A stretch of 64,000 nucleotides of DNA, taken from positions 1 through 64,000 of the forward strand of contig JAVXUO010002697.1 in the NCBI GenBank assembly GCA_033065855.1, in the 5' to 3' direction. This DNA comes from Escallonia rubra (lineage: Eukaryota; Streptophyta; Magnoliopsida; Escalloniales; Escalloniaceae). Both the position numbers and the translations under genes were made by a program. Positions 10,831 to 24,494 of this stretch are shown here, one piece after another (the first letter of the stretch is position 1; every line of letters starts with the position of its first letter). The notes beneath the pieces were generated by a model that was given only the letters and a program-made list of their open reading frames with translations, was not told the origin of the DNA and searched no databases.

Positions 10831-13140
10831 TAATTTTGATAAATATGGATAAGAAAGAAAAAGGACTCGAAAACAAACATGATGCTGTGTCGCAAAATTG
10901 ACCTCAAATTCTAAATTGGGAATCATATGCACCTAATCATGTATGAAATCAAAGATAAATAATTCACAAATTAAGTTCTTTCAAAATTAGCTTACAAAGC
11001 CATATGACTTAATTTTTAAAATATTTTACGTTTTTTTTCTTCATATTTTCAATCTTTATTATGTTATCTTAAAGTATTTTTGAAGTATTAATAGTTGAAC
11101 TTAAGTCCTAATATGTTGATACATTGATTGGATAGAGTTTTAGGAGGTGTAGAATTAGTTTTTTTTTTTTTTTTTATAAGGTAAACTAAATTGAAGGCAA
11201 CAATAACTACGAATTTTTTAATAATAAATAAAAGTGAAATTTTTACGATGAATGTGTAATTTTGATAAATAAGGATAAAAAAGGAAAATGACTCGAAAAT
11301 AAACATGATGATGTGTCACAAAATGGACCTCAAATTTTAAATTGGGAATCATATTTGTATATGACTTACAAATAAAGATCTTTCATTTCTATTTACGAAA
11401 ATAATATACAAAGCGAAAATGACTTAATTTTTAAAAATATTTTGAAACACCAACACGTAATTTAGTTAAGAAATTGATTTTAATTGTGTGACATCAACTT
11501 CTAAATTGGGAATCATATACACCAATAAATGTGAAATAAAAAAGAATCGAATTGAATATGATTTAACTCTTAAAATACAGAAATAACAGTTTAATTTCAT
11601 AAATAATTTTTGAGATTACTGAATTAGAAATAAACAAACATGAATATTCATGGCGTTACTTACGCAACATGTTATCTTTCTAATTATGCAACACAATATC
11701 TTATTTGTTTTCATATCTTTTTTCTTTCTTAGCCTAACTTACTAACATTTGAATACGGTTTATTATTTAAAAAATCATAGGTCTAATTGCCCAATTTTTG
11801 TATACCTTCTAAAACTAGAAAACTAGTTAATTCTACACCTTCTAAAACTCTACATAATCTTTATACTCATGTACGAGGCCTTAATTTTAACTTTTAACAC
11901 TTCAAAAATATTTTAAAAGTACAAAATAAAATTTTCAAAGGTAAAATACTAAAAACTCCCCTACTTATTAACTCTTTACTACGATTTATTATTGAAAATT
12001 TTGTTGGTATAATTGTCCCGATATTTGTAAATAAATATAAAACTAGAAATCAATTGTATAACTTTTAAAGCTCTATTCTATAGACATATATTTACATATT
12101 AGGCTTTGATTTTGACTATTAAAACCTCAAGAGCACTTAAAAAAATTTAAAGAAAACTATGACAATCATGTATGAAACTAAAGACTATACTAAAAAAATA
12201 AATGTTTTTTTTTGTTTTTTATTTTATGAAAGCAATATACAAACAAAAAATAACTTAATTTTTTAAGATACGTCAAAATATCAAAATACATGTGCATTCA
12301 AGAATTAGTTTTACTTAAATAGCGCAAACTTTGAAATGAAAATCATACACACCTAAAAAAATCTAAAAAAAAAAAGAAAGGAATCACACCTTATTTGACT
12401 TAATGTTCAAACACACTTCAAAATGCCAAAATAGAAATTCACTTTCACAAATTAATTTTTAGTTAGATTACCTCAACCTCTCAAACTGAAATCATATACT
12501 CCTTTTAAATGCCGAAAAAAATCAATTATAAGTATCAAATCATAAGCTCTGTGCGTCATCAATTATTAGATTACTCATGCTTTCAAAAAACTCTAACTAA
12601 TAAATAATGTAAAAACATGAGAGACAAAAATATATATTGAATTAATTTTATATCTCATTACTTGGAGATTTTTTTATGCTATACTTAATTAATAAATTAA
12701 ATTATTTGTATTTTTCTATCACAGTCTATACGATAAATTAGACTTGAACAAAATTTTGCCCATTTGAGATATCTTTTACTCAATCGCATAGGATAAAATA
12801 ATCCTTAAAAAGAACTGTATGATTGTTCTTTTAATATTATCTATAACTATCGTTCGTAATTGTATGATATTTCACAAATGTAATAAATGTAGAATTAGTT
12901 CTATATTTACTATTCTGGAACATTTTCAGTTATATATTTTTCTTAGGGTTTCTTTATATTATGATGATAGTTATATATGAAATGCATGAATGCAACAAAT
13001 ACTGAATTTGATGGTTCGCTTCACGCGAATATAAATAAAGCTTAGTTCAAAATCATCGACACAACGCCTAAATAACCAACTTTAACTCTATTAAAATATA
13101 TTGACACTCAAACGTACGAATACATAAGTCGTTAAATATA
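10831..13140. repeat. AT-rich degenerate tandem repeats, no gene
   Basis: The motif TAAATTGGGAATCATAT recurs near 10910, 11337 and 11500, with decayed relatives near 12340 and 12490. Early units are about 420 bp apart. The sequence is about three-quarters A+T by eye, with stop codons in all frames. I see no coding capacity. Confidence 0.6.
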
Positions 13141-13144
13141 ACCA

Positions 13145-13174
13145 ACCCAGGCCTTGCCCGGGTTACTGGACTAG
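13145..13174 (+). mobile_element. possible Helitron 3' terminus
   Basis: AACCCAGG-CCTTG-CCCGGGTT forms an 8-bp stem with one mismatch, followed about ten bases later by CTAG and then T. That is the usual Helitron 3' layout of hairpin, CTRR and host T. No 5' TC end or Rep/helicase sequence was identified, so the extent is unknown. Confidence 0.45.
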
Positions 13175-15384
13175 TAAATATATAATAGACGAAGCATTGT
13201 GCGTCTCGAAGGCAACACATAAGCTTTTTTTAGTGTTCTTTTCCTTCTTTACCCTTTTTAATTTTGCAACACGTCATCGCCTTTTAATTATGCGACACGT
13301 CATCATGTTTGTTTTCATATCACGTTCCTTTTTCACTTCTACTTATTATTAGAGGCACACAGGCACTATAATTTTGTGACACGTCATCGCCTTTTAATTA
13401 TGTGACACATCATCATGTTTGTTTTCATATCACATTCTTTTTTTTCACTTCTACTTATTAGAGACACACATGCACAATGATTTGGCAACATGCCATCGCC
13501 TTTTAATTATGTGACACGTCATCACGTTTGTTTTCATATCACATTCCTTTTTCACTTCTACTTATTAGAGACACACATGTACAATGACTCTTTATTTTGA
13601 TATCACATCTCTTTTTCACTTCTACTTATTAGAGACACACATGCACCATGGCTCTTTATTATAATTTATAATTAAAAATTCGTAGGTATTATGGACATAA
13701 TTTTACTAAACTTTATAAGAGTAGAAAACTAATTATGCACCTTTTAAAACTCTATCCATTCAATATACTTACATATAAGGTCTTAATTTTCACTACTAGC
13801 ACCTCAAAAATACTTTTAAAACTTTTACTTATTAAAGTCACACATGCATCATGACCCTTTACTATAACTTATTATTAAAAACTCGCAAGTATTATCATAT
13901 CATATAAATATATCATAGACCAAACATTGTGCGTCGTAGAAGCGACCCGTAAGCTTTTTTAGTGCACTTTTCCCTTTTTACCCCTTCTAATTATGCGACA
14001 AGTCATCTTTGTTCAATTTTGCGACACGTCTTCATCTTTGTTTTGGTGTTTAATTCCTCTTTTACCTCTACTTATTAAAGTCTCACATGCATCGTGACTC
14101 TTTATTATTGAAAATTTGGAGGTATTATTACTATAAATGTACCAACATATTAGGACTTAATTTTGACTTTTAACACCTCAAAAACACTTTAGATAACAAA
14201 ATAAACACTCAAATATAAAGAAAACATAAATTACACGTCATCATGTTTGTTTTTGTGTTCTATTCTTTCTTTATCTCTACTTATTAAAGTCACACATGTA
14301 TCATGACTCTGTAGTATAACTCATTATTAAAAATTCAGATTTATTATTATCATAAATTTAGTAAACCTTATAAGAGTAAAAATCTTTTTTACACCTTCTA
14401 AAACTCTACATAATCAATGTATCAACATATTAAGATTTGAATTTGACTATTAATACCTTAAATACTCAAACATAAAGAAAACATTAATTACACGTCATTA
14501 TGTTTATTTTGGTGTTCTATTCCTTCTTTAGCTCTACTTATTAAAGTCACACGTGTATCATGGCTATTTAGTATAACTTATTATTAAAAATTCGGAGTTA
14601 TTATTATCATAAATTTAGTAAACCTTATAAGAGTAAAAAATCTTTTCTACACCTTCTAAAACTCTACCCAATCAATGTATCAACATATTAGGACTTCAAT
14701 TTGACAACTAACACCTCAAAAATACTTTTTATAACAAAATAAACACTTAAACATAAAGAAAACATAAATTACACATCATCCTGTTTTCTTTGGTGTTTCA
14801 TTCCTCTTCTACCTCTACTTATTATAGTCACACATACATCATAGCTCTTTATTGTAACTTATTATTGAAAAATTCGGAGATATAATTATCATAAATTTAG
14901 TTGACCTTATAAGACTAAAAAAATAAATTATGCACCTTCTAAAACTCTACATAGTCAATGCATTAATATATTGGAACTTGATTTTGACTATTAGCACCTC
15001 ATATACACTTTAAATAACAACATAAACGCTCAACATTAAAAGTACATAAGTCATTTATGAAAAAAAACTTTTTTTTCATAAAAGCTTTTTAAAAATACCA
15101 ATATGAGAAAAAACATTAAAAGCTTCCTGAATTAAAAGCTTTTTTTTCTTTATACAGAAGCAACATCTAAAAAGGACAATGAGTTAATTGTTGTAAATAA
15201 TTTAAAAATACCAATATGAGATTTTACTTCATCTATTAATTCTAATTATATCACATTAAACTTTAAAAGGCATAAGTTTTTTTTAGTGTTCTTTTTGTTA
15301 TTTACCTCTCTTGCTAATGTGTCACATTATCTTATTTGTTTCAATGTCCTTTTTTTTTACACAACTTATTAACCCTTTGCTAAA
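13175..15384. repeat. AT-rich degenerate tandem repeats, no gene
   Basis: CTTCTACTTATTAGAGACACACATGCA-like units recur about every 65-115 bp from 13335 to 13640. Related ACTTATTAAAGTCACACATG units with CACCTTCTAAAACTCTAC follow, spaced about 200-280 bp, from 13810 to 14980. The block ATAATAGACGAAGCATTGTG at 13187 recurs as a variant at 13915. Possibly a Helitron-associated satellite; no coding sequence is visible. Confidence 0.55.
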
Positions 15385-15564
15385 AGGAATGTCAATGCTT
15401 TGTCAAAGCCAGCTAGTGTAAATAACATCAAAAGTATGAGGTCGCAATAGGTAGTGTCACGCCTTCCATTCTTAAGCCACGGTAACGATTCACCAATTTT
15501 AAACACCCCGTTAAAGAAACTCTTTGAACAGTCACTATAAGGAGGTCTGATTGCCAAGTTTCCA

Positions 15565-15786
15565 CCTACTCCTGCATCGCTTGTTTTACCGGAAGGATAC
15601 GATGCCCAACTTCATTGTGCTTATCATCAAAGAGCCAATCATCACACAAAAAAGTGTGTTACCCTCCGTCATGCCATCCAAGTTTTGATTGACAAAGGTG
15701 AAGTAAATCCTTATGCCGGACCTGCGCACCAAGTGAGCATAAGTGAGACATCTCTTCGGATGCTAGATCTTTTTACGCTCGACTAA
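15565..15786 (+). pseudogene. Ty3/gypsy gag C-terminal remnant (copy A)
   Basis: The plus-strand frame reads through PEGYDAQLHCAYHQ, then H..T..C and a LRHAIQVLIDKGEV segment. This resembles the region after the gag core in plant Ty3/gypsy elements, where a CAYH-H-C knuckle precedes a conserved helix. It ends at a stop after FTLD. Sequence upstream to 15385 is the same frame interrupted by stops. It is a fossil, duplicated at 18800-19022. Confidence 0.6.
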
Positions 15787-17780
15787 GAGGAGGATATTTT
15801 TAGCCAGATCACCCCAGCATGAGATAAGACCTGTTAAATCTCAGATCAATGGTCAAAGACTTTCCTGATGCCGAGGTGAGTATGATGCCGAGCCGGAACC
15901 ATGGATGGTTTTCATGGGATTTTCTAGATTACCTTTTTCGAACTTGTTCTTGTGATTGTTAATGTGTCTTTGTTTTCACTTACCTTTTGATCGCAAATTT
16001 AGTCTGATATGGTTGATGATAGATTAAAGGAAATAAAATGTCAAGAATATTCCTTCTGAAAAGCAAATGATAACTGCCCGATTTCATCTTGAGTGAATTG
16101 GTAATTGACCAATCACTTAATGAACTTATAAAAATAGGATGATTTTGAAATTTATGACTAGTGGTATATCTTATTGACAATTCTTTTCTATGATTGGGGT
16201 ACGGTGATACCTGTATTTTCAAGCTTAAAAATCAGAGTTTTAGCTTATTTGCAAATTGAATGTTAGGAAACCTATAGGAAGAATTTGGTTTAGAAACCTA
16301 AACTTAGAAGTGAGAATCCAAGAGTCTATCGAGAAAAGGCAGTGACTTCCTATCTTGGCCAACTCTCATTCACCAGAAGTAAGCCAAAACCTCAAAGATT
16401 GAGGTATCATATTCATGTTAAGACTTTCTCCTGTTCAAAGCTCCCTTACTCCCCTCCTAACTTGTACCATCCATCTTGAAAAAAAATAGAAAAAGAAAAA
16501 ACCCGCCAAGATTAGAAAGATAGACTTCCATAAAGAAAGACTAAACTATTTAGGCACAAATGACTAGAAAGTTAAAAAAATCTAGTATAGGGTAGTTAGG
16601 TTGATATGCGATGGCCAAAAGATGGATTCCAATCATCGGAAATGCTCAGTTTAAGGAAGACAAATGCAAATCTACATTCTTTCGGGGTCTTTATTATCTA
16701 TTTGCTATTTTATTGTACCCTAACTTCTGCCTAGACCTCATTTTTCTTCCTTTATTTGCCAGCCGTCATTGACCAAAAGTATGCCGAATCCTCAAAGATA
16801 GAGGTGTCATATCAATATTAAGACTTTCTCCTATTCAAAGCTCCTCCTCCTAGCTTTGATCATTCATCTTGAAATAAAAAAAAATAGAAGAAAAAGCTCG
16901 CTAGACTGAAAAATCTGAAAAAGGCGGTCTAGGTAGAAGTTATGACATAATAAAAAACTAAATAGATAATAAAGACCCGGAGAAAATGTTAATATGCATG
17001 AGTCTTCCTTAAATTGACTATTCCCGATGATTGGAGGTCATTGTTTGGCCACCACATATCATCCTAACTACCCTACTAGATTTTTTTTCACTTTTAGCCC
17101 TTTGTGCCTAAACAGCTTAGACTTTCTTTTTGGAAGTCTATATTCCGAACTTGGGGAGGGTAATCTTCTTATGTGTGCCTATGTCTACAGTATTACTGCA
17201 AACTCAACTCAGCATGGAAAGGGTTCCGCCTCATAAGAACTAAAGTCTTGAAGATAGATGATAAGTGAAATCAAGATGATCATTTATTCGATCTTGAAAA
17301 AAGGAAGAAGCATTGAAAAAGGTTGGAGACTGATTGTCAAAAATCGATGTATAGAATTGCCATGGATTAAGTTGGAAGAATGGATAATCAGCATATCTAA
17401 TTTAAACTACGTCCGACCGGATTCCCTAAACTGGGATATGTAGGCAGCTTAGTCACCTTCTAACCTCGGTCTCTATGGGCACGCACTTGGAGCTTTTGCT
17501 TCATATTTGGGTTTTAAGCTTTATTACCATTAGTTTGTTAGCCCACACCTCGGCCTACATTATGTCCCATATATGAAGTCCTCCTCGAGGTCATACTAGT
17601 TTAAGAGACACTAATGCTCTTTTAGATTTGATGAAGTCGAAAAAATGATGAAAAAAATAAAGCATAAAAAAAGATAGGAGATAATGGTCCAGGCACCCTC
17701 TGAGCTTGCTATATTATGACACTAACTACTCACCTCCCTATGACTTGTTTGACGACCCTTCAATTCCTGACTCTCCGTGT

Positions 17781-18281
17781 AATATCCCAAAATTTTAGGA
17801 ACGTTAACATTCGCTCGATCATTCACGCTAAGAAAATAAGATCCTTAAAACTTAACCAAATAATGCCGTCAATCTGTCAGAGCAACTAACCATCATTAAC
17901 GTCTTATCCTGAGTGCACAATCATGATTGATAAACTAAAATTAAATCTGATAATGAACTACAGAGGTTCACCCACACACGGGTTTTAAAGAGAAATAATA
18001 CTTAAGTTCACTGGCTCGCTTGACTCTAGTCCAATTTCAAGTAGTAACGCTGATTACTACCTTCAAAGGGGAGTGAGCTTTTGAGAGCTCAGTAAGGTCG
18101 CTCAAAAATGTAAAGGGATACGAAAAATTTACGGATTTAATACAATTGCAATATGGATGAGATTCAACTCAAAGCCATAAACCAGATACAAATAAGAACA
18201 GTGTTTCAAATACCATGCAAACAATCACATATTCTGTTGAACGTGAACAATTGCAAAACCACACAGGCAGTGCAGGAAGAT
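17781..18281. repeat. truncated LTR end of the 28191-56882 element family
   Basis: It starts TGTAATATCCC at the same junction as the LTR at 28191 and follows it for 501 bp. It breaks off at GCAGGAAGA|TGTGG, where gag sequence of copy B begins. The breakpoint is that of the tandem duplication, not an LTR end. Confidence 0.8.
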
Positions 18282-18283
18282 GT

Positions 18284-19022
18284 GGTGCGAGAATTTGTCA
18301 ATCAATACACGTACAATGTTGATTTGGATACTAATCGAAGAGACTTGGAGACTACCAAACAGAAGCATAAGGAGTCAGTCTCCACCTATATAATGCGATA
18401 AAGGAATAAGGCTACTTAGATGGTTAACCACCCGTCATTAAAGGAACATGTTAACATGGTAAGGAACAACTAGCTATTGGTGTACCATGAGTATCTTTTG
18501 GGGCACTATCAATTTTTCCTTCAAAACACTAATGGGTATCCCTAATACAAGTTGAAGATATTGTCAATAAAGGAACCATACCCCAAGAAACTTAGCCGAA
18601 AGTATACAATTCGATGGGAGGAATGCCAATGCTTTGTCAAAGCCAGCTAGTGTAAATAACATCAAAAGTACGAGGTCGCAATAGGTAGTGTCACGCCTTC
18701 CATTCCTAAGCCACGGTAACGATTCACCCGTTTTAAACCCCCCCGCTAAAGAAACTCTTTCAACAATCACTATAAGGAGGTCTGATTGCCAAGTTTCCAC
18801 CTACTCCTGCATCGCTTGTTTTACCGGAAGGATACGATGCCCAACTTCATTGTGCTTATCATCAAAGAGCCAATCATCACACAAAAAAGTGTGTTACCCT
18901 CCGTCATGCCATCCAAGTTTTGATTGACAAAGGTGAAGTAAATCCTTATGCCGGACCTGCGCACCAAGTGAGCATAAGTGAGACATCTCTTCCGGTGCTA
19001 GATCTTTTTACGCTCGACTAAG
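18284..19022 (+). pseudogene. Ty3/gypsy gag pseudogene (copy B)
   Basis: The first part reads VVREFVNQYTYNVDLDTNRR, then DLETTKQK, ESVSTYI, and after stops MVNHPSLKEHVNMV and LLVYHEYL. This matches the pattern of plant Ty3/gypsy capsid (Retrotrans_gag) domains. It continues in a shifted frame as EDIVNKGTIPQE. The downstream part repeats copy A, ending with PEGYDAQLHCAYHQ and LRHAIQVLIDKG. At least three in-frame stops (TAA at the expected Trp/Gln position, two TAG) and a frameshift show it is dead. No protease or reverse transcriptase follows. Confidence 0.65.
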
Positions 19023-20745
19023 AGGAGGATATTTTCAGCCAGATCACCCCAGCATGAGATAAGACCTGTCAAATCTCAGATCAATGGTCAAAGACTTTCC
19101 TGATGCCGAGGTGAGTATGATGCCGAGCCGGAACCATGGATGGTTTTCATGGGATTTTCTAGATTACCTTTTTCGAACTTTTTCTTGTGATTGTTAATGT
19201 GTCTTTGTTTTCACTTACCTTTTGATCGCAAATTTAGTCTGATATGGTTGATGATAGATTAAAGGAAATAAAATGTCAAGAATATTCCTTCTGAAAAGCA
19301 AATGATAACTGCCCGATTTCATCTTGAGTGAATTGGTAATTGACCAATCACTTAATGAACTTATAAAAAGAGGATGATTTTGAAATTTATGACTAGTGGT
19401 CTATCTCATTGACAATTCTTTTCTACGCTTGGGGTACGATGATATATGTATTTTCAAGCTTAAAAAATCAGAATTTTAACTTATTTGCAAATTGAATGTT
19501 AGAAAACCTATAGGAAGAATTTGGTTTAGAAATCTAAACTTAGAAGTGAGAATCCAAGAGTCTATCGAGAAAAGGCAGTGACTTCCTATCTTGGCCAACT
19601 CTCATTCACCAGAAGTAAGCCAAAAGCTCAAAGATTGAGGTATCGTATTCATGTTAAGACTTTATCCTGTTCAAAGCTCCCTTACTCCCCTCCTAGCTTG
19701 TACCATCCATCTTGAAAAAAAATAGAAAAAGAAAAAACCCGCCAAGATTAGAAATATAGACTTCCATAAAGAAAGACTAAATTGTTTAGGCACAAATGGC
19801 TAGAAAAAAAAATCTAGTATAGGGTAGTTAGGTTGATATGCGATGGCCAAAAGATGGCTTCCAATCATCGTAAATTCTCAGTTTAAGGAGGACAAATGCA
19901 AATCTACATTCTTTCGGGGTCTTTATTATCTATTTGCTATTTTATTGTACCCTAACTTCTGCCTAGACCTCTTTTTTCTTCCTTTCTTTGCCGACCCTCA
20001 TTCACCAAAAGTATGCCAAATCCTCAAAGATAGAGGTGTCATATCAATATTAAGACTTTCTCATATTCAAAGCTCCCCCTCCTAGCTTTGATCATTCATC
20101 TTGAAATAAAAAAATAGAAGTAAAAGCCCGCTAGACTGAAAAATCTGGAAAAAGGCAGTCTAGGCAGAAGTCATGACATAATAAAAAAACTAAATAGATA
20201 ATAAAGACCCGGAGAAAATGTTAATTTGCATGAGTCTTCCTTAAATTGACTCTTCCCGATGATTGGAGGTAATTGTTTGGCCACCACATATCATCCTAAT
20301 TACCCTACTATATTTTTTTCACTTCTAGCCCTTTCTGCCTAAACAACTTAGCCTTTCTTTTTGGAAGTCTATATTCCGAATTTGGGGAGGGTAATCTCCT
20401 TATGTGTGCCTATGTCTACAGTATTACTGCAAACTCAACTCAGCATGGAAAGGGTTCCGCCTCATAAGAACTAAAGTCTTGAAGATAGATGATAAGTGAA
20501 ATCAAGATGATCATTTATTCGATCTTGAAAAAAGGAAGAAGCATTGAAAAAGGTTGGAGACTGATTGTCAAAAATAGATGCATAGAATTGCCATGGATTA
20601 TGTTGGAAGGATGGATAATCAGCATATCTAAATTAAGCTACGTCCAACCTGATTCCCTAAACTGGGATATGTAGGCAGCTTAGTCACCTTCTAACCTCGG
20701 TCTCTATGGGCACGCACTTGGAGCTTTTCCTTCATATTTGGGTTT
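18619..20745. repeat. tandem duplication copy B, left part
   Basis: Counterpart of 15385-17516, interrupted at TTT by CACTA-2 and continuing at 27926-28190. After the gag tail (to 19022) it is non-coding in my reading, with scattered T-rich tracts. Near 20640 it has the block TACGTCCAACCTGATTCC followed by GGGATATGTAGGCAGC, a sequence type seen in many plant gypsy elements. Confidence 0.8.
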
Positions 20746-21064
20746 CACTACAAGAAAATTGCCCTATAGCAGCGCTCTATAGCAGCGGCTAAAAAAACCG
20801 TTGGCGTATACCGTATATAGCAGCGGCCAAAAAAACCGCTGGTATAGAGCCTATACCGCAGCGGCTGCGTGCTACCGTTACCATAGGTTACAAAAAATTT
20901 CCTCGCGGCTTGTGCGCGGCTGAAGATTTTACGCTCCAAAAGCCCGCGAAATGGTAGCGCCAAAGAAAACCCTATACAAGCGGCTAAGTAAGTTTTAGGC
21001 AGCCGATATACTGCTGCCGTAGACCCACCTTTTTTCCCGATATCCCACTATCTCACTTAATCAG

Positions 21065-21375
21065 CTGGTTACCTTCCCCAATTCGTCTATCGACTCGATT
21101 CTCCCTCTCTCTCAAACAAACACAAACACTCACACATCAGAAACACACACATGCAACCCGGCTCAATTCTTCTTCTCTCTCAAACAGACACAAACACTCA
21201 CACATCAGAAGCACACACACGCGAGCCAGACGTAAACGCTAGCGGCTCGTGGAATCACCGGACAAATTCAGACGCAACGCTATCAGGTTACTTCCCAAAC
21301 TCGTTAATCGATCTCTCTCGGTTCTATCTCTCGATCTCCCTCTCTGTGATGCTTGTGAAAATTCAGAGGGTACCT
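21065..21375 (+). promoter_or_regulatory. putative leader exon of CACTA-2
   Basis: A CT-rich stretch with a duplicated block (CTCTCTCAAACAAACACAAA at about 21109 and its relative at about 21176) lies just inside the left subterminal repeats. It ends near a possible donor, AG|GTACCTG, at 21368-21370. It resembles the leaders of CACTA-1, -3 and -4. No function is known; coding potential is weak. From 21375 to 22810 I recognise no gene. Confidence 0.35.
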
Positions 21376-22811
21376 GGTGCCTTCTCTTCAATTGAAAGAG
21401 AAGTAAATTCTCCTAAATTTTAATTTGGGGGAATTGAATTATTCCAGTTGGGCTGAATTTTTAGGGTTTGTTTTTGCCGTCACTCGTTAATATGGTCTGA
21501 TGTTTCTTGCTATTGGATTAATGAGTCCCATTAGTTCTTTCCAATTTAACGGGGAAAATCATTATCAGGAATACAGAGATTCTCATGAATGTTGTCAGCA
21601 AGATTCTGGACGTATTGTTGAGGTGCTTATGATCAACTAGTGGACCTGGTCTTTTGTTCCCAAAGGTATGAAGTTTTTTAGTGTTTACGTTTAATAATTA
21701 ATGCTTGTGTCTATGTTGCTTCAATATGATGGGCATTTGCTTCCTCTTCTTTAGCATAGTACGTATTATTTATTTTCTCTATTTTGGGCGTCGCAACTAA
21801 CTAAGCATGTAGTGTATGCAAAATGTATATAGGTGAAGCCTACATTGTCCTTAGTGTGGTGAAGTGTGTGCAAAATGTATGTGGGTGAAGCATACACTAT
21901 CCCTTAGTGCGCTGAAGTGTTGTAATTTGGCGAAGGGAAGACAGGGGAACCAAAAATTCTTCTAGGTTCATACGCCTTGATTAGAATATTGTTGTAATAA
22001 ATAAAAATAAAGCAAGGAACGAAGCTGAATTAACGGCTAAAATCGGAATAAGAAATTTATTACACTGCAGATGGAAGAGCATTAGCAGCTAAAAATAAAG
22101 CAGATTACCTTGTTCATGGTGGACATGTACTTTCAACAAGAATTACATGATTATGAACAATGTAATGATAAGCAGGCATATAATGCTTAATTTAGGGTAA
22201 CTCAAGCTTAGAAAGCTGGTAGATGTTTGATGAAGGCAATGCCCTTTGTTCCGTATGTCTGTGCAAGCTTGTCTTTGCTAAAGCACTTGCTCTTAGTTGG
22301 AGATATGTGAAAACAGGACCCTATATTTACTCCACTATTTAGAATTTTAACTTATTCAAATGCTAGCAAAGATTGCTACATATTGAAGTTGCAACTGCCT
22401 TGACTATGTCAATCCGTACTCTTATAGAAAAGGATGCCACCTGGCCACTTCACTTGTCTTGACCACTCGACCTACTTTCCACGGACTTTGCCAACTTAAC
22501 TCACTCCTGGTAAAGTCTCACCTCACTTCAAGAGAAAAACGAGTGACCCGACTCCTTAAGAAGTCAAACTCATTCCTGGTGAAGTCCTTCTGCGGCTCGT
22601 GTTCGAGTTTACTTGACATAATATGACTACGGTCTCAGTTCGCCCGACTATCCAATGACTTCTCCTTTGTATGCCTTGGCATACTTCGCAAACTCATGGT
22701 GAAGTCTAGCCAAAATTCAGGTGAATGCAACATAGATTTTTTGTAGTTCACCAGTCTCTTGACGATAGAAAAGTACAACTTATCTGTTGTATTCCTAGTG
22801 CAAGTTTCCAG

Positions 22812-23571
22812 CTAGCGATATGTGGAGTTGAAGTTGGGAAATGGACATGAGGGGACTGCCACTTCAACATTTTCTTCAAGCATCTGGATGATCTTCTTCA
22901 TGGCAGGCCTTAAAGATAGGTCTTCTTGGACATACCAGATTCCAACCATCACGAATCTCTTAAACTTTTGCCAATCATTTAAGGTCTGCTTATCATTCTC
23001 AACCAAAGCATCTAATCTTCCTTCCTGAAAGCTGTCCCAGACCCAAAATTCCGTGTCACTATCTTGTACCACATTGCGCAACCGTTTCGCTGCAACAATA
23101 TTTCTGGAAACCAGCTGCATTGTTCCTTTGTAGACGGTTCCAAAAGCACCCTTCCTCAGCTCTTCCTTGAACCGTTTATAGCTTCGACTAGCTCCTTATA
23201 GGTAAAGCAACGCAAATTATCTCCCATGAGGTTATTACTGGGGGATGGTCGTATGACTTTCTTGTTGTAGATGAGAAAAAACCCAAACAAGCTGCAGTAA
23301 TGAACATGAAATTGACAAACACAGAGCTACCTAAGAGCACTGATCCCACGACGATCAAAGAGCCGTGGTCCTTCTTGAAATTTATGGCGACTTCTTTCCT
23401 AAACTTCAGGAAGGCCTTCACATTCACGTTGCTGTCCTTTCTCTTATTTGACAGTGGCAGCTTCTTCTTCCAACAACTATCGCCCCTGTGAATGGCAACA
23501 GAACAGAAACAATCCTGTAGACAAGACTTGTTTTTAGTCACTTCCAATTTGCATGAAAACTGCAGCTGCAT
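22812..23571 (-). pseudogene. captured fragment of a G-type lectin S-receptor-like Ser/Thr kinase
   Basis: On the minus strand, 23571 to about 23290 encodes a PAN/apple-like tail (CLQDCFCSVAI, then CWKKKLPLSNKR) and a transmembrane segment (LIVVGSVLLGSSVFVNFMF). A shifted frame continues with FTYKELVEA and the glycine-loop motif GAFGTVYKGT at about 23130. After VVQDSDTEF the sequence jumps directly to the kinase C-terminal region (EGRLDALVEND, SLRPAMKKIIQMLE). Most of the kinase domain, including the catalytic and activation loops, is missing. The order matches plant LECRK3/RLK1-like receptor kinases. With two frameshifts it is a non-functional transduplicate inside CACTA-2. Any function would be as RNA. 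Confidence 0.85.
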
Positions 23572-24494
23572 TGGGGAAAGAGAACAAGTTCCTCTCTCTC
23601 TCTCTCTCGTCTTTTTTGAGTCTATCTGTTGTGGGGTTGTCTTTTTACAAAATTGGACAAAACAATGCTAAGTCGATGGGCGCCAACTATATAAGTCCTA
23701 CAATACTAGCTAAACTCAGCATATCAACTTGTGCATTTCTTGGTTAGACTTGTTCTCTTGGTATCTTTTGTTCTAAGTGTTTTAATGGTCATTCACTTTG
23801 AGAAACTTGGTGTTTTCATTTCTATTAACTCAAGGAAGTTGAACAAACTTCATGGTAGTCAACTGAATCGCATGCTAATGGTTGCTTGATTATGTCCCAG
23901 GATAATGTGGAGGCAAATGCAAATAGATCGAGCAATGGGAGTGATTGATGTTGCAAATTGCGTTGCGTTTCATCTTTTGAACAGCTATATATGTAGGCCT
24001 TTTGCCCCCTAGAAGGTGTTTCTAGTGAAATTGTTTATAGTTAACTTAAACTGTACAGCAACTTGACCTTCCTTTTGTATACTATACAATCTCTTAAGCA
24101 ATGACATTTCAGTGCATGGCTTTGATATTTTTATGGCTTGTTAATAAAGTTAAGTACGTTACTTTGTTAACAGGTTGGAGGATTTGGCTATAGGTCTTTA
24201 GTTGAGTTGATATGTATTCAACAATTAATTAAAAAAAAAAGTTACATATCTTTAGCAGCGGTCCGTGTGCGCTGCCATAAGTTTTGCAATATGTAAATAA
24301 AAATGCTACAGCAGCGGGGCTATCTGCTTCTACAATTTCAAAATTTATTTTAGGTGGCTACCTATAGCAGCGGTCCAAAACCGCTGCCAAAGAGTGGCCG
24401 CTGCCATAAGGGGCATTAAAGTGAGAATTTGGGAAACAATATCCCAGCGGTTGACCGCTGCGGTAAATAAGTATAATCGCTGCTGTATGTCTAT

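Larger units (their letters stand above)
15385..18281. repeat. tandem duplication copy A (gag remnant, spacer, LTR start)
   Basis: This is nearly identical by eye to copy B (18619-20745 continued at 27929-28190 and into the LTR at 28191-28700). It includes the same gag tail, the same long spacer and the same junction GACTCTCCG into an LTR beginning TGTAA. It lacks the first ~335 bp present at the left of copy B. It is not interrupted by CACTA-2 and so serves as an empty-site reference. Confidence 0.85.

Noticed and set aside
22422-22700. Recurring CACTTCA / GGTGAAGTC words, possibly a coding repeat
   Set aside because: No open frame spans them and no protein family is recognisable. They are left as unassigned CACTA-2 interior.
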